From: Flagellimonas eckloniae
GTDB taxonomy: Bacteria > Bacteroidota > Bacteroidia > Flavobacteriales > Flavobacteriaceae
DNA: 64,000 nucleotides
Reading direction: 5' to 3'
Assembly (NCBI RefSeq): GCF_001413955.1
Contig: NZ_LCTZ01000002.1
Coordinates: forward strand, 3,637,501 to 3,701,500
Shown here: positions 55,013-63,871 of the stretch, one piece after another
How positions within the stretch are numbered: the stretch's first letter is position 1
How the letters are laid out: every line of letters begins with the position of its first letter
Program-made: the position numbers and the translations under genes
Notes under the pieces: generated by a model
Databases searched by the model: none
What the model saw: the letters and a program-made list of their open reading frames with translations, nothing else
What the model was told of the DNA's origin: nothing

Positions 55013-55076
55013 CAATTGACGATTTGAAGAAGGTTCTTTTTAATCCTTTTAAAAAGAAAATTGATAGGTAATAACA

Positions 55077-56078
55077 ATGACTGAAGGAAATTTTGTTGAT
55101 TATGTTAAAGTACATGTAGCCTCTGGAAATGGGGGTAAGGGTTCTGTTCATTTACATAGGGAAAAGTATATTACCAAAGGAGGACCTGATGGTGGCGATG
55201 GTGGCCGTGGTGGTCATGTAATTGCCCGGGGGAACAATAACCTGTGGACATTGGTAACCTTCAAATTTAAAAAACACTTTAAAGCAGGTCACGGAGAGCA
55301 CGGAAGCAAAAACCGAAGCACAGGAGCCGATGGACAAGATGTTTATATGGATGTGCCTTTAGGTACTGTGGTTAGGGATACAGAAACCAATGAAATTCTC
55401 TTCGAGATAACAGAGAATGGTGAGGAAAAAATAGTAGCTGAAGGTGGAATGGGAGGCCGGGGTAACTGGCATTTTAAGAGTTCTACAAATCAAACGCCAA
55501 GATATGCCCAACCGGGAATTCCAGGACAAGAATCCCACGTAACATTGGAACTAAAGGTTTTGGCCGATGTTGGCCTTGTTGGTTTTCCAAATGCGGGGAA
55601 ATCCACATTACTTTCTGTAATGACCTCTGCAAAACCAAAGATTGCGGACTATGAGTTTACCACCCTTAAACCAAATTTGGGTATTGTAGAACATAGGGAT
55701 TTTAAGAGTTTTGTAATGGCCGATATTCCCGGAATTATAGAAGGGGCAGCTGAAGGAAAAGGTCTGGGGCATTACTTTTTAAGGCATATTGAACGTAACG
55801 CCACACTGCTTTTTCTAATTCCTGCGGATAGTAACGATATTTCAAAGGAATATGAAATACTTTTGGATGAACTTAGGCGCTATAATCCTGAACTATTGGA
55901 TAAAGAAAGATTGGTTGCCATTTCCAAAAGCGATATGTTGGATGAAGAACTTATGGGAGAAATGAAGGTCGAGTTGGATAAGGACTTTAAAAATGTGCCT
56001 TATCTTTTTATTTCATCCGTGGCACAACAAGGCATTCAAGAACTTAAGGATGCACTCTGGAAACTTTTGAACGAATAA
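55077..56078 (+). CDS. obgE: GTPase ObgE/CgtA
   Basis: 333 aa ribosome-associated GTPase essential for large-subunit assembly and stress response. Glycine-rich Obg fold (about 1-155; [38 protein letters not shown], split), then the G domain: G1 GFPNAGKST, switch [13 protein letters not shown]3 [17 protein letters not shown]4 as SKSD and G5 ISSVAQQG. It lacks the C-terminal extension of some Obg proteins, as usual in Bacteroidota. An AT-rich 10-bp hairpin (55034-55058) lies between the adenylate kinase and obgE. Confidence 0.97.
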   Translation: MTEGNFVDYVKVHVASGNGGKGSVHLHREKYITKGGPDGGDGGRGGHVIARGNNNLWTLVTFKFKKHFKAGHGEHGSKNRSTGADGQDVYMDVPLGTVVRDTETNEILFEITENGEEKIVAEGGMGGRGNWHFKSSTNQTPRYAQPGIPGQESHVTLELKVLADVGLVGFPNAGKSTLLSVMTSAKPKIADYEFTTLKPNLGIVEHRDFKSFVMADIPGIIEGAAEGKGLGHYFLRHIERNATLLFLIPADSNDISKEYEILLDELRRYNPELLDKERLVAISKSDMLDEELMGEMKVELDKDFKNVPYLFISSVAQQGIQELKDALWKLLNE

Positions 56079-56140
56079 AGCTACATTTTCATATTTCCAA
56101 GTTAATTATTGTTTAATTTTAAAGGTACATTTTGTAAAAG

Positions 56141-56665
56141 ATGAGATACCTTTTTTCAATAGTGTTTTTTTGTTTTCTTACCTCCTGTAGTTCCGTACGG
56201 GTAAACTATGATTATGATAAGGCTACGGACTTTTCGAGCTATAGTACCTATAATTATTTTTCGGATATTGAATCTGGACTAAGTCAGTTGGATGAAAAAA
56301 GGTTGGTTCGTGTTTTGGACTCCACACTACTGTCGAAAGGATATCTATTGGCGGAAGAACCTGATTTTTTTATCAATATTATAAGTAATGAGTTCAGGAG
56401 CAGTCCCAACAATGCTGTTGGTGTAGGTATTGGTGGAACAGGGCGAAATGTTGGAGGAGGGGTTTCTGTTGGATTACCATTGGGAAATTCTGGAATTCAG
56501 CGTCGCATTCAGTTTGATTTTGTAGATGCACAAAGGGATGCTCTGTTCTGGCAGGCATCAAGTGAAAGCGGTTTTCGGGAAAATGCGTCTCCAAGTGTAC
56601 GCGAAGAAAGATTGAGGGCAGTAGTAAAGAAAGTATTTTCAAAGTTCCCGCCACAAAAGAAATAA
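56141..56665 (+). CDS. DUF4136 family lipoprotein
   Basis: 174 aa. A lipoprotein signal peptide ends in FLTSC (Cys16). The mature part has VNYDYDKATDFSSYSTYNYF, KGYLLAEEPDFFINI, a Gly-rich loop (GVGIGGTGRNVGGGVSVG) and LRAVVKKVFSKFPP at the end, the DUF4136 pattern. Envelope protein with no assigned role. A TACATTTTG sequence near 56126 is close to a -7 box. Confidence 0.85.
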   Translation: MRYLFSIVFFCFLTSCSSVRVNYDYDKATDFSSYSTYNYFSDIESGLSQLDEKRLVRVLDSTLLSKGYLLAEEPDFFINIISNEFRSSPNNAVGVGIGGTGRNVGGGVSVGLPLGNSGIQRRIQFDFVDAQRDALFWQASSESGFRENASPSVREERLRAVVKKVFSKFPPQKK

Positions 56666-56829
56666 CCCCCGTTTGCCAAAGCAATTTTACCGCTCATCAT
56701 ATTGTGGTTTCTGCGCTTTTGCCCAAGTATTATATTTACTTTGATCAAAATGTAACAAAAGCTTTTCAAGAAAGTCTTATTCTAAAGATTAACTTGAGAT
56801 TTCAATCAAAAACTAATTAAATTAAAACT

Positions 56830-58887
56830 ATGAGAACATTATTCAATTTAAAGGCCATTTATGGCCTTTCGTTATGTATGCTGTGCAGTACTTTTGGGAT
56901 TGCCCAAGCACCAGCAGAAAATTCAGATACCAAGGAGAAAACCCTTCCTGGAAATCCAGAACTGGTAAGCTCTGATGATGAGCTTATTTCTTTGGCATCT
57001 TTAGATGAAGGCGACTATAGGTATACCGTAGAAGACTACTTTGCCAATCCAAAGGCCTTCACTTTTAGATTTTCTCCAGATGGAAAATACCTTTCCTACC
57101 GCGAGAGCGATGAAAATGGTAAACAACATATCTATGTTAAAAATTTGGCCACTGATGAAATCAAACGTGCCATTGAAGAAAAAGAAGAGTTGGTAAGACA
57201 ATACGGTTGGCTCAATAATGGAAGATTGTTTTACGCAATGGACAAAGGAGGGGATGAAAACTACCATATCTATGCAGTGGATCTTGACGGGAGTAATTTA
57301 AAAGACCTTACTCCGTTTGATGGGGTTAGAGCTGAATTTAATGAACTTCTTAGGGAGGATAAGGAACATATCATAGTTTCTTTGAACAAGAACAATCCAC
57401 AAGTATTTGAGCCCTACAAAGTAAATCTTATAACAGGGGAGCTTACGCAACTTTATACCAACGATGACCCAGCAAACCCAATTGCCGGGTATGATTTTGA
57501 TAAAAACGGAAATTTGAAAGGCTTTACAAAGATGAGGGATGGTGTGGAGATGGATCTATACTATGAAGATGGAAATGGAGGATATAAGCTGATGAAAAGT
57601 TTAAGCTGGAAAGATTCCTTTGGTATTCTCAATTTCAATTATGCTACGGAAAATCCGGATGATGCCTATATCATTTCAAATTTAAACAGTGATAAGGCAG
57701 AAATTGTGCTCTACGATCTAAAAGAGGATAAGATGATAGAGCAAGTCTTTAAAAATGACCAGTACGATGTACAGAGCATGGGTTTTTCCAGAAAAAGAAA
57801 TTATGAAATAGACTATTTTTCCTATGAAGGGGAGAAAAATATTGTGGTACCTATAAGTAATGCCTACAAACAGTTGGATGCCAAGATGAAAGAAGAACTT
57901 CCTGGAAAACAGTATAGTGTTTTAGATGCTACAGAAGATGAAAATCTATATATGGTCTATGTAGATAGTGACCGTTTATATGGAATTTATTACGCTTATA
58001 ATGTAGCCGAGAATAGTTTGAAAGAGCTATACAATACAATGCCCCAGTTAAAGGAAGAGGACATGTCCGAAATGCGCCCAATAACCTTTAAAAGTAGGGA
58101 TGGCATCACACTGCATGGTTATATCACCCTTCCAAAGGCTGCTTTAGCGGGAGAGAAGGTTCCAGTAATTGTTAATCCGCATGGAGGGCCACAAGGAATT
58201 CGGGATTCATGGGGTTTCAATCCTGAGTCGCAGTTGTTTGCCAGTAGAGGATATGCCACACTTCAGGTAAACTTTAGAATTTCTGGAGGTTATGGAAGGG
58301 AGTTTTTGGAATCTGGTTTTAAACAAATTGGAAGAAAAGCAATGGATGATGTGGAAGATGGATTGAAATACGTAATTGATCAAGGATGGGTAGATGCCGA
58401 TAAGGCAGCCATATATGGTGGCAGTCATGGTGGCTATGCCGTTCTTAGAGGTTTGACGAAAACCCCGGATTTATATGCCTGTGGAGTAGACTATGTTGGG
58501 GTATCCAATCTTTTTACATTTATGAAGACCATTCCTCCGTATTGGAAACCCTATTTGAAAATCATTAAAGAAATTTGGTATGATGAAGACGTAGCGGAGG
58601 AAAAAGCCATTATGGAAGAAGTATCCCCAGTATATCAAATTGACAAAATTAAAAAGCCTTTGTTTGTGGTACAGGGAGCTAATGATCCACGGGTGAATAT
58701 TGATGAATCGGATCAGATAGTGAGTGCCCTTAGAGGCAAGGGTTATGATGTTCCGTATATGGTAAGATACGATGAAGGCCATGGATTTGGTAAGGAAGAA
58801 AACCGTATTCAATTATACAAATCAATGATGGGCTTCTATGCCAAGCATCTGGGAAAACAGGAGATTCCTACCCCATTGAAAGATTAG
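56830..58887 (+). CDS. S9 family prolyl oligopeptidase-type serine peptidase
   Basis: 685 aa exported peptidase. Signal peptide ends in FGIAQA. A beta-propeller domain (about 60-410) precedes the alpha/beta-hydrolase domain: catalytic Ser near residue 532 in YGGSHGGYAVL, Asp in QGANDPRVNIDES and His in DEGHGFGKEENR. PVIVNPHGGPQGIRDSWG is the oxyanion region. Probably an acylaminoacyl- or dipeptidyl-peptidase-like enzyme working on oligopeptides in the periplasm. Followed by a terminator. Confidence 0.93.
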   Translation: MRTLFNLKAIYGLSLCMLCSTFGIAQAPAENSDTKEKTLPGNPELVSSDDELISLASLDEGDYRYTVEDYFANPKAFTFRFSPDGKYLSYRESDENGKQHIYVKNLATDEIKRAIEEKEELVRQYGWLNNGRLFYAMDKGGDENYHIYAVDLDGSNLKDLTPFDGVRAEFNELLREDKEHIIVSLNKNNPQVFEPYKVNLITGELTQLYTNDDPANPIAGYDFDKNGNLKGFTKMRDGVEMDLYYEDGNGGYKLMKSLSWKDSFGILNFNYATENPDDAYIISNLNSDKAEIVLYDLKEDKMIEQVFKNDQYDVQSMGFSRKRNYEIDYFSYEGEKNIVVPISNAYKQLDAKMKEELPGKQYSVLDATEDENLYMVYVDSDRLYGIYYAYNVAENSLKELYNTMPQLKEEDMSEMRPITFKSRDGITLHGYITLPKAALAGEKVPVIVNPHGGPQGIRDSWGFNPESQLFASRGYATLQVNFRISGGYGREFLESGFKQIGRKAMDDVEDGLKYVIDQGWVDADKAAIYGGSHGGYAVLRGLTKTPDLYACGVDYVGVSNLFTFMKTIPPYWKPYLKIIKEIWYDEDVAEEKAIMEEVSPVYQIDKIKKPLFVVQGANDPRVNIDESDQIVSALRGKGYDVPYMVRYDEGHGFGKEENRIQLYKSMMGFYAKHLGKQEIPTPLKD

Positions 58888-58912
58888 TGAAATAATACCA
58901 AAAACTAATAGT

Positions 58913-58941
58913 AAAAAAGGAGCTTTAAGGCTCCTTTTTTT
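58913..58941 (+). terminator. Intrinsic terminator after the S9 peptidase gene
   Basis: AAAAAAGGAGC/GCTCCTTTTTT stem around a 6-nt loop, followed by a T run. Confidence 0.88.
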
Positions 58942-59147
58942 GTTAATGATTCTAAGATAAAAAAGCTTGTTGCCGTTCACAGTTTCTATTTTACCACTGG
59001 TCATAATCCCCTTTGGTTTAACTCCCTTTGGCGATATTTTTATAGTATAATTAAAAAACGAACAGCCATGATAGCACTTGTTAAACTAATAATCACCTTA
59101 CTTATCAATATTTTAGTATAATCTGATTTAGGTAAAATTTTATCGAT

Positions 59148-59354
59148 ATGAAAAAATTAAACATTCAACAGAAAGTTATTTTGGGCGCTGGGCTACTGGC
59201 GGTACTAATTGGTATTTTTGGAAAAATATCTGGTTGGGAATACGACTATTATTTTGTACCCTTTTATACAGGAATATCGCTATCCTGGATTGCTTTTTTA
59301 GATACCAGCTCAAAATGCTGCAATCCGTTTAAAAAAGTAAAAAGAAAAGCATAA
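59148..59354 (+). CDS. Small two-helix membrane protein of unknown function
   Basis: 68 aa: basic N-terminus, two hydrophobic segments (KVILGAGLLAVLIGIFG and YYFVPFYTGISLSWIAFL), a CC pair, and a basic tail (KKVKRKA). Not recognised, but codon use and composition look like a real gene. It sits 120 nt before the LytS-type kinase. Confidence 0.6.
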   Translation: MKKLNIQQKVILGAGLLAVLIGIFGKISGWEYDYYFVPFYTGISLSWIAFLDTSSKCCNPFKKVKRKA

Positions 59355-59421
59355 TACATTAATTTGTAAGAGGAGGCGACAACAGGATTTATGCTGATGA
59401 ATTCTTTTCATATAAGTTACA

Positions 59422-59453
59422 TTGCAGTCCAATCTTTCAAAGAATTATATTTG
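59422..59453 (+). promoter_or_regulatory. Promoter of the LytS/LytR-type pair
   Basis: TTG (59422-59424), 21 nt, TATATTTG (59446-59453), 21 nt before the kinase ATG. Confidence 0.6.
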
Positions 59454-59474
59454 AACTATTCCTGAGGCGTATTT

Positions 59475-60533
59475 ATGAAATTGAGCAATAAAAAAAGCAA
59501 TTATATTTTTTGGATCCTACAATTTCTTGGTTGGGGATTCATCAATGTTCTTTCAATTTTTATTGTAAAGAAAGTTAGCACGGAGCTACTGGTTTACTCA
59601 ATTTTAGCAGGTATGTTCATTGGAATTTTCTCTTCTTCCTTGCTAAGATGGTATTTGAAGAGAAATGTTCAGTTTGAAGCATTCGGGCTTAAGGACTTTT
59701 TGAAGATTCTGGCATCTTTTATTTTTGGAGCAACCCTTTTTGGATCCTTAAATTATGCTTTTGGACACCTTTACGCAAAGTTTGGGCCTGGTTTATCCGA
59801 AGCCGAGATACAGATGTTTAAATTGTATGATGGCTTTTGGATACAAGTAATTAATTCACTTTTTATCATTGGAGCCTGGATAGTTACGTATTTGGTCATA
59901 AAATTACTCTTAAAACTCAATAAGGATAGAATAGAACGGCTAGAGTTAAATACAAATCTAAAACAGGCTCAATTAAATACTTTAAAAGGTCAAATAAACC
60001 CGCATTTTATGTTCAACAGCCTTAATAATATAAGAGGGCTTATGTTGGAAGATGTTGAGAAATCTAGGGATATGCTTACCAAACTATCGGAAATTCTTAG
60101 GTATTCGTTGACCAAAAACAATATCAACGCCATTTCAGTGCAAGAAGAATTGGAAGTGGTGGATAACTATATCGATTTATCCAAGATTCAATTTGAAAAT
60201 CGACTCGATTTTGAAAAACACGTTGACGACAACACATTACAACTGCAGATTCCCCCGATGATTATACAATTGTTGATTGAGAATGCGGCAAAACATGGAA
60301 TTTCAAACCTAAAAAATGGAGGAAGAATCGTTTTGACCATCAAAATGGAAAATGAAGGATTGATTATTGAGGTGAAAAACACCGGGAAGCTTCAAATAGC
60401 AAAAAACTCAACCCAACTAGGCCTTAAAAACATAAAGCAACGATTGAAATTATTGTATGCTGACAAGGCATCTTTTAAGTTGAGTGAGATTGCTGATGAG
60501 GTCGTGGCCAATATAAAAATTCCGTTGACATGA
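59475..60533 (+). CDS. LytS/YpdA-type sensor histidine kinase
   Basis: 352 aa. Four membrane helices fill residues 10-155, with no large outer domain, so any signal is likely sensed in or at the membrane. A coiled-coil linker leads to the His_kinase domain with GQINPHFMFNSLNNIRGL (phosphorylated His near residue 177). The ATPase part follows: PPMIIQLLIENAAKHGI and QLGLKNIKQRLKLLY. It overlaps the response regulator by 4 nt (ATGA), so the two are translated together. Confidence 0.94.
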   Translation: MKLSNKKSNYIFWILQFLGWGFINVLSIFIVKKVSTELLVYSILAGMFIGIFSSSLLRWYLKRNVQFEAFGLKDFLKILASFIFGATLFGSLNYAFGHLYAKFGPGLSEAEIQMFKLYDGFWIQVINSLFIIGAWIVTYLVIKLLLKLNKDRIERLELNTNLKQAQLNTLKGQINPHFMFNSLNNIRGLMLEDVEKSRDMLTKLSEILRYSLTKNNINAISVQEELEVVDNYIDLSKIQFENRLDFEKHVDDNTLQLQIPPMIIQLLIENAAKHGISNLKNGGRIVLTIKMENEGLIIEVKNTGKLQIAKNSTQLGLKNIKQRLKLLYADKASFKLSEIADEVVANIKIPLT

Positions 60534-61255
60534 AAATAAGAACGGTAATTGTTGAAGATTCAAGGCTTGCACGTAATGAGCTCAAAGAATTGCTAAAGCA
60601 GCATGATGAAATTGAGTTGATAGGGGAGGCAGAAAATGTGGATATCGGGTATGAATTGATTCAAAAAGAAAATCCGGACTTATTGCTTTTGGACATTAAT
60701 ATGCCTGAAAAAGATGGTTTTGAACTTCTCGAAATGTTAGATCAAGTACCCATAACCATTTTTACGACTGCATTTGATGAGTATGCAATCAAATCTTTTG
60801 AATATAACGCCTTGGATTATTTACTCAAACCAGTTAACCAAAAGCGTTTTACAATGGCGCTTGACAAGGTAAGGGTCAAATTATCAAAAAATCAGGGAGA
60901 AGACCATAAAACAAAAAAGCTTTCGGAGAGCAGTCAGATTTTCATTAAAGATGGTGAAGCCTGTTGGTTGGTCAAAATAGGGGATATCTCGCATTTTGAA
61001 ATTGTTGGCAACTACACAAGGGTATTTTTTGAGGACAAAAAGCCGTTGTTGTATAAATCATTGAACCAAGTTGAAGAGAAACTACCCGAAAATTCTTTTT
61101 TTCGCGCAAATAGACAGCAAATTGTAAATACCAATTTTATTGAAAATGTGGTTCCCTGGTTCAACGGGAAACTAAAGCTGCACATGAAAAATGGCGAAGA
61201 GATTGAAGTGTCACGAAGACAATCCTACATTTTTAAGGACCGTATGAGTCTTTAA
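60530..61255 (+). CDS. LytTR family response regulator
   Basis: 241 aa. Receiver domain (1-120) with acidic pocket VEDSR, phosphorylated Asp near residue 55 in LLLLDINMPEKDG, and conserved Thr and Lys (FTTAFDEYAIKSFEYNALDYLLKP, here in two parts). LytTR DNA-binding domain at about 150-241 (FIKDGEACWLVKIGDI, HFEIVGNYTRVFF, FFRANRQQIVN). Pair of the kinase before it. Ends one base before the convergent SDR gene. Confidence 0.95.
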   Translation: MKIRTVIVEDSRLARNELKELLKQHDEIELIGEAENVDIGYELIQKENPDLLLLDINMPEKDGFELLEMLDQVPITIFTTAFDEYAIKSFEYNALDYLLKPVNQKRFTMALDKVRVKLSKNQGEDHKTKKLSESSQIFIKDGEACWLVKIGDISHFEIVGNYTRVFFEDKKPLLYKSLNQVEEKLPENSFFRANRQQIVNTNFIENVVPWFNGKLKLHMKNGEEIEVSRRQSYIFKDRMSL

Positions 61256-62041
61256 TCAAAAAGACTTTAACAACCCACCATCAATGGGAATATTGGTGCC
61301 CGTGATATAAGCCGCCTGTTCAGAAGCTAAAAATGCCACCAAAAAACCGTACTCTTTGGGGTCGCCAATACGTTTTGTCGGTACCAGTTCTTCCATGGCA
61401 GCACGTACTTCCGAAACGGGTATTCCCAGTTTTTCAGCTTTTTTGGCATTGAGTTGTGCTATTCTGTCCGTATCAAAATAACCTGTAAGAACATTATTGA
61501 CCGTAATACTATTTTTTGCGACATCAAAGGCCAAACTTTTACCCCAAGTAACCACGGCAGCCCTTATAGAATTGGATAACGCTAAATAGCTCAAGGGTTC
61601 TTTTACCGAAATGGATGCCACATTTATGATCCTGCCCCATTGCTTTTTCTGCATATTTTTTAGCGCAAGTTCGGTGGTGAAAACAACGGACTTGAAGAGT
61701 AAATCAAAAGCGGATTGGTAATCTTCCACTTTCTTTTCCAGTGCACCGCCAGCTTCAGGACCCTGGGTGTTGTTCACCAGAATATCAATGGTATTTTGTT
61801 CAAAAAAAGAGGAAATGGTGTTTTTAAAAACTTCAAAGTTTGAAAAATCCACCACCAGAAAACCGTGTTCCTGGCCTTGATTTGTGTCAAGTTCATCAAC
61901 AATGGTTTTCATCTTTTCCTTATTCCTGGCCATTAGAGTAACATTGGCCCCACTAGCAGCCAACTGCTTCGCTATTGCTTCGCCAATTCCTTTGCTGCTT
62001 CCGCCTACCAAGGCATTTTTTCCTATTAAATCTATTTTCAT
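61256..62041 (-). CDS. SDR family oxidoreductase lacking the catalytic lysine
   Basis: 261 aa SDR. Cofactor motif GGSSKGIGEAIA, NNTQG in place of NNAG, catalytic-type Ser in VASISVKEP, then PLSYLALSNSIRAAV where the usual YxxxK pair reads YLALS. Thus the Lys is absent; the LSNxxRA sequence is a known variant group often labelled 3-oxoacyl-ACP reductase-like. C-terminal GTNIPIDGGLLKSF is normal. Substrate unknown. One base separates it from the cupin gene upstream, so they are co-translated. Confidence 0.87.
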   Translation of the reverse strand: MKIDLIGKNALVGGSSKGIGEAIAKQLAASGANVTLMARNKEKMKTIVDELDTNQGQEHGFLVVDFSNFEVFKNTISSFFEQNTIDILVNNTQGPEAGGALEKKVEDYQSAFDLLFKSVVFTTELALKNMQKKQWGRIINVASISVKEPLSYLALSNSIRAAVVTWGKSLAFDVAKNSITVNNVLTGYFDTDRIAQLNAKKAEKLGIPVSEVRAAMEELVPTKRIGDPKEYGFLVAFLASEQAAYITGTNIPIDGGLLKSF

Positions 62042-62042
62042 A

Positions 62043-62354
62043 CTACTTGTATTCTTCTCTTGCCGGACTAAAAATGTCCATTAATTTACATGCCGTCAAC
62101 GCCTTTCCACTATGCGGAATGTTTGATGGAACAATAACAACATCTCCTGGCTTGTAAATATCGGTTTTTCCACCAACAGTAAATTCAAAAGAACCTTCCA
62201 CAACATGCATGATCTGTTCGTTGAAATGATGATGTTCTGGAACTTTGGCATCTTTTTCAACATCCCAAAAAACCCATGACATTGTTTCACTGTGCACCAT
62301 TTTTCCATGATAGCCAAGCATGATTTCCTTGGATTTTATTTCTGATAGATTCAT
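62043..62354 (-). CDS. Small cupin-domain protein
   Basis: 103 aa single-domain cupin. Motif 1 EHHHFNEQIMHVVEG supplies the metal ligands (two or three His and Glu), motif 2 is KPGDVVIVPSNIPHSG with the last His. Small cupins may be isomerases, dioxygenases or sensors; the sequence does not tell. The frame has an ATG at 62396, but MNLSEIKSKEIM (62354) is the more common start in such proteins. First gene before the SDR. Confidence 0.87.
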   Translation of the reverse strand: MNLSEIKSKEIMLGYHGKMVHSETMSWVFWDVEKDAKVPEHHHFNEQIMHVVEGSFEFTVGGKTDIYKPGDVVIVPSNIPHSGKALTACKLMDIFSPAREEYK

Positions 62355-62450
62355 AACGTATAAATTTTCTTCAAGATAGAAATTAATAAGATTCATTCTT
62401 TGTTTGGATTGATTTTGTCAATGTCTATTTTTGATTGTTAAACAGAAAAA

Positions 62451-63806
62451 ATGAAAATCCATTTTATTGCCATTGGAGGTAGCGCCATGCACAATCTTGC
62501 TTTGGCATTGGAACATAAGGGATATACGATAACCGGTAGTGATGATGTGATTTTTGAGCCCTCAAAAGGACGACTGGAAAGCAAAGGGTTGTTGCCATTG
62601 GAATTTGGTTGGTTTCCAGAAAAGATAAATGCTGAGCTTGATGCTGTTATTTTGGGCATGCACGCCAAACCTGATAATCCTGAATTGCTAAGGGCACAGG
62701 AACTAGGTGTGAAAATATATTCGTATCCTGAATTTTTGTACGAGCAATCAAAGCATAAAACAAGGGTTGTTATTGGGGGAAGCCATGGAAAAACCACTAT
62801 TACATCTATGATTCTTCACGTGTTGGATTATCAAGATATAGCTGTGGATTATATGGTGGGAGCACAGTTGGAAGGCTTTGAAAGAATGGTTCACCTTACT
62901 GAAGAAAATGACTTTATTGTTTTGGAGGGAGACGAATATTTGTCCTCACCTATTGATAGAAGACCTAAATTCCATTTATATCAACCCAATATTGCGTTAT
63001 TAAGTGGTATTGCTTGGGACCACATTAATGTATTTCCCACTTTTGATAATTATGTGGATCAGTTCCAGATTTTTGTTGATGGAATAGTCAAGGGCGGTAG
63101 TATTACCTATAATGAAGAAGATTTAAAGGTGAAAAGTGTTGTAGAGGCTACAGAAAATACAATTCGTAAGTTTCCGTATGCCACACCAAATTACAAAGTG
63201 GCGGATGGGATTACCGTATTGGACACTCCAGAGGGGGAAATGCCCATTGAAATTTTTGGAAAACACAACTTGAATAATTTGGCGGGAGCCAAATGGATAT
63301 GTCAACAAATGGGAGTGGACGAAGCTGATTTTTACGAGGCGATAGCATCATTTTCGGGAGCTTCAAAACGAATGGAAAAAATTGCGGAAAGTTCAAACAA
63401 AGTGGCGTTTAAAGATTTTGCACATTCTCCAAGTAAAGTAAAGGCAACAACCCAAGCTGTTAAAGAACAATTCCCAGGGAGAAAACTCCTTGCCTGTCTG
63501 GAACTTCATACCTATAGCAGTCTTAATGCCGAGTTTTTGACAGAATATAATGGAGCATTGGATGCAGCAGACGAAGCTGTGGTCTTTTATTCACCAAATG
63601 CTGTAAAAATCAAACAGCTGGAAGAAGTTACCTCGGAACAGATCGCAAAAGCGTTAAAGCGAGAAGATTTAAAGATATTTACTAATGCCAAAGCATTTCA
63701 GGAGTATCTTTTTGCTCAAAACTTTGATGATTCCTCACTTTTGCTAATGAGTTCTGGGAATTACGGTGGGTTGGATTTTGAAAACTTGAAAACTTTATTT
63801 CAATAA
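62451..63806 (+). CDS. mpl: UDP-N-acetylmuramate:L-alanyl-gamma-D-glutamyl-meso-diaminopimelate ligase (Mpl)
   Basis: 451 aa Mur ligase family enzyme that reuses murein tripeptide in cell wall recycling. N-terminal Rossmann part IHFIAIGGSAMHNLALAL, DAVILGMHAKPDNPEL, P-loop VIGGSHGKTTITSM near residue 108, EGDEYLSSPIDRRPKF, SGIAWDHINVFPTF, IEIFGKHNLNNLAGA, and the C-terminal domain with FKDFAHSPSKVKAT. GGSAMHNLA and DEYLS favour Mpl over MurC. MurC itself is not in the window. Confidence 0.9.
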   Translation: MKIHFIAIGGSAMHNLALALEHKGYTITGSDDVIFEPSKGRLESKGLLPLEFGWFPEKINAELDAVILGMHAKPDNPELLRAQELGVKIYSYPEFLYEQSKHKTRVVIGGSHGKTTITSMILHVLDYQDIAVDYMVGAQLEGFERMVHLTEENDFIVLEGDEYLSSPIDRRPKFHLYQPNIALLSGIAWDHINVFPTFDNYVDQFQIFVDGIVKGGSITYNEEDLKVKSVVEATENTIRKFPYATPNYKVADGITVLDTPEGEMPIEIFGKHNLNNLAGAKWICQQMGVDEADFYEAIASFSGASKRMEKIAESSNKVAFKDFAHSPSKVKATTQAVKEQFPGRKLLACLELHTYSSLNAEFLTEYNGALDAADEAVVFYSPNAVKIKQLEEVTSEQIAKALKREDLKIFTNAKAFQEYLFAQNFDDSSLLLMSSGNYGGLDFENLKTLFQ

Positions 63807-63871
63807 AGAAGGAGGTAAAAAGGTAATTTTGTCAGTTTTATTCTTGGAATGGTAATTGTCATTTATTTTAC

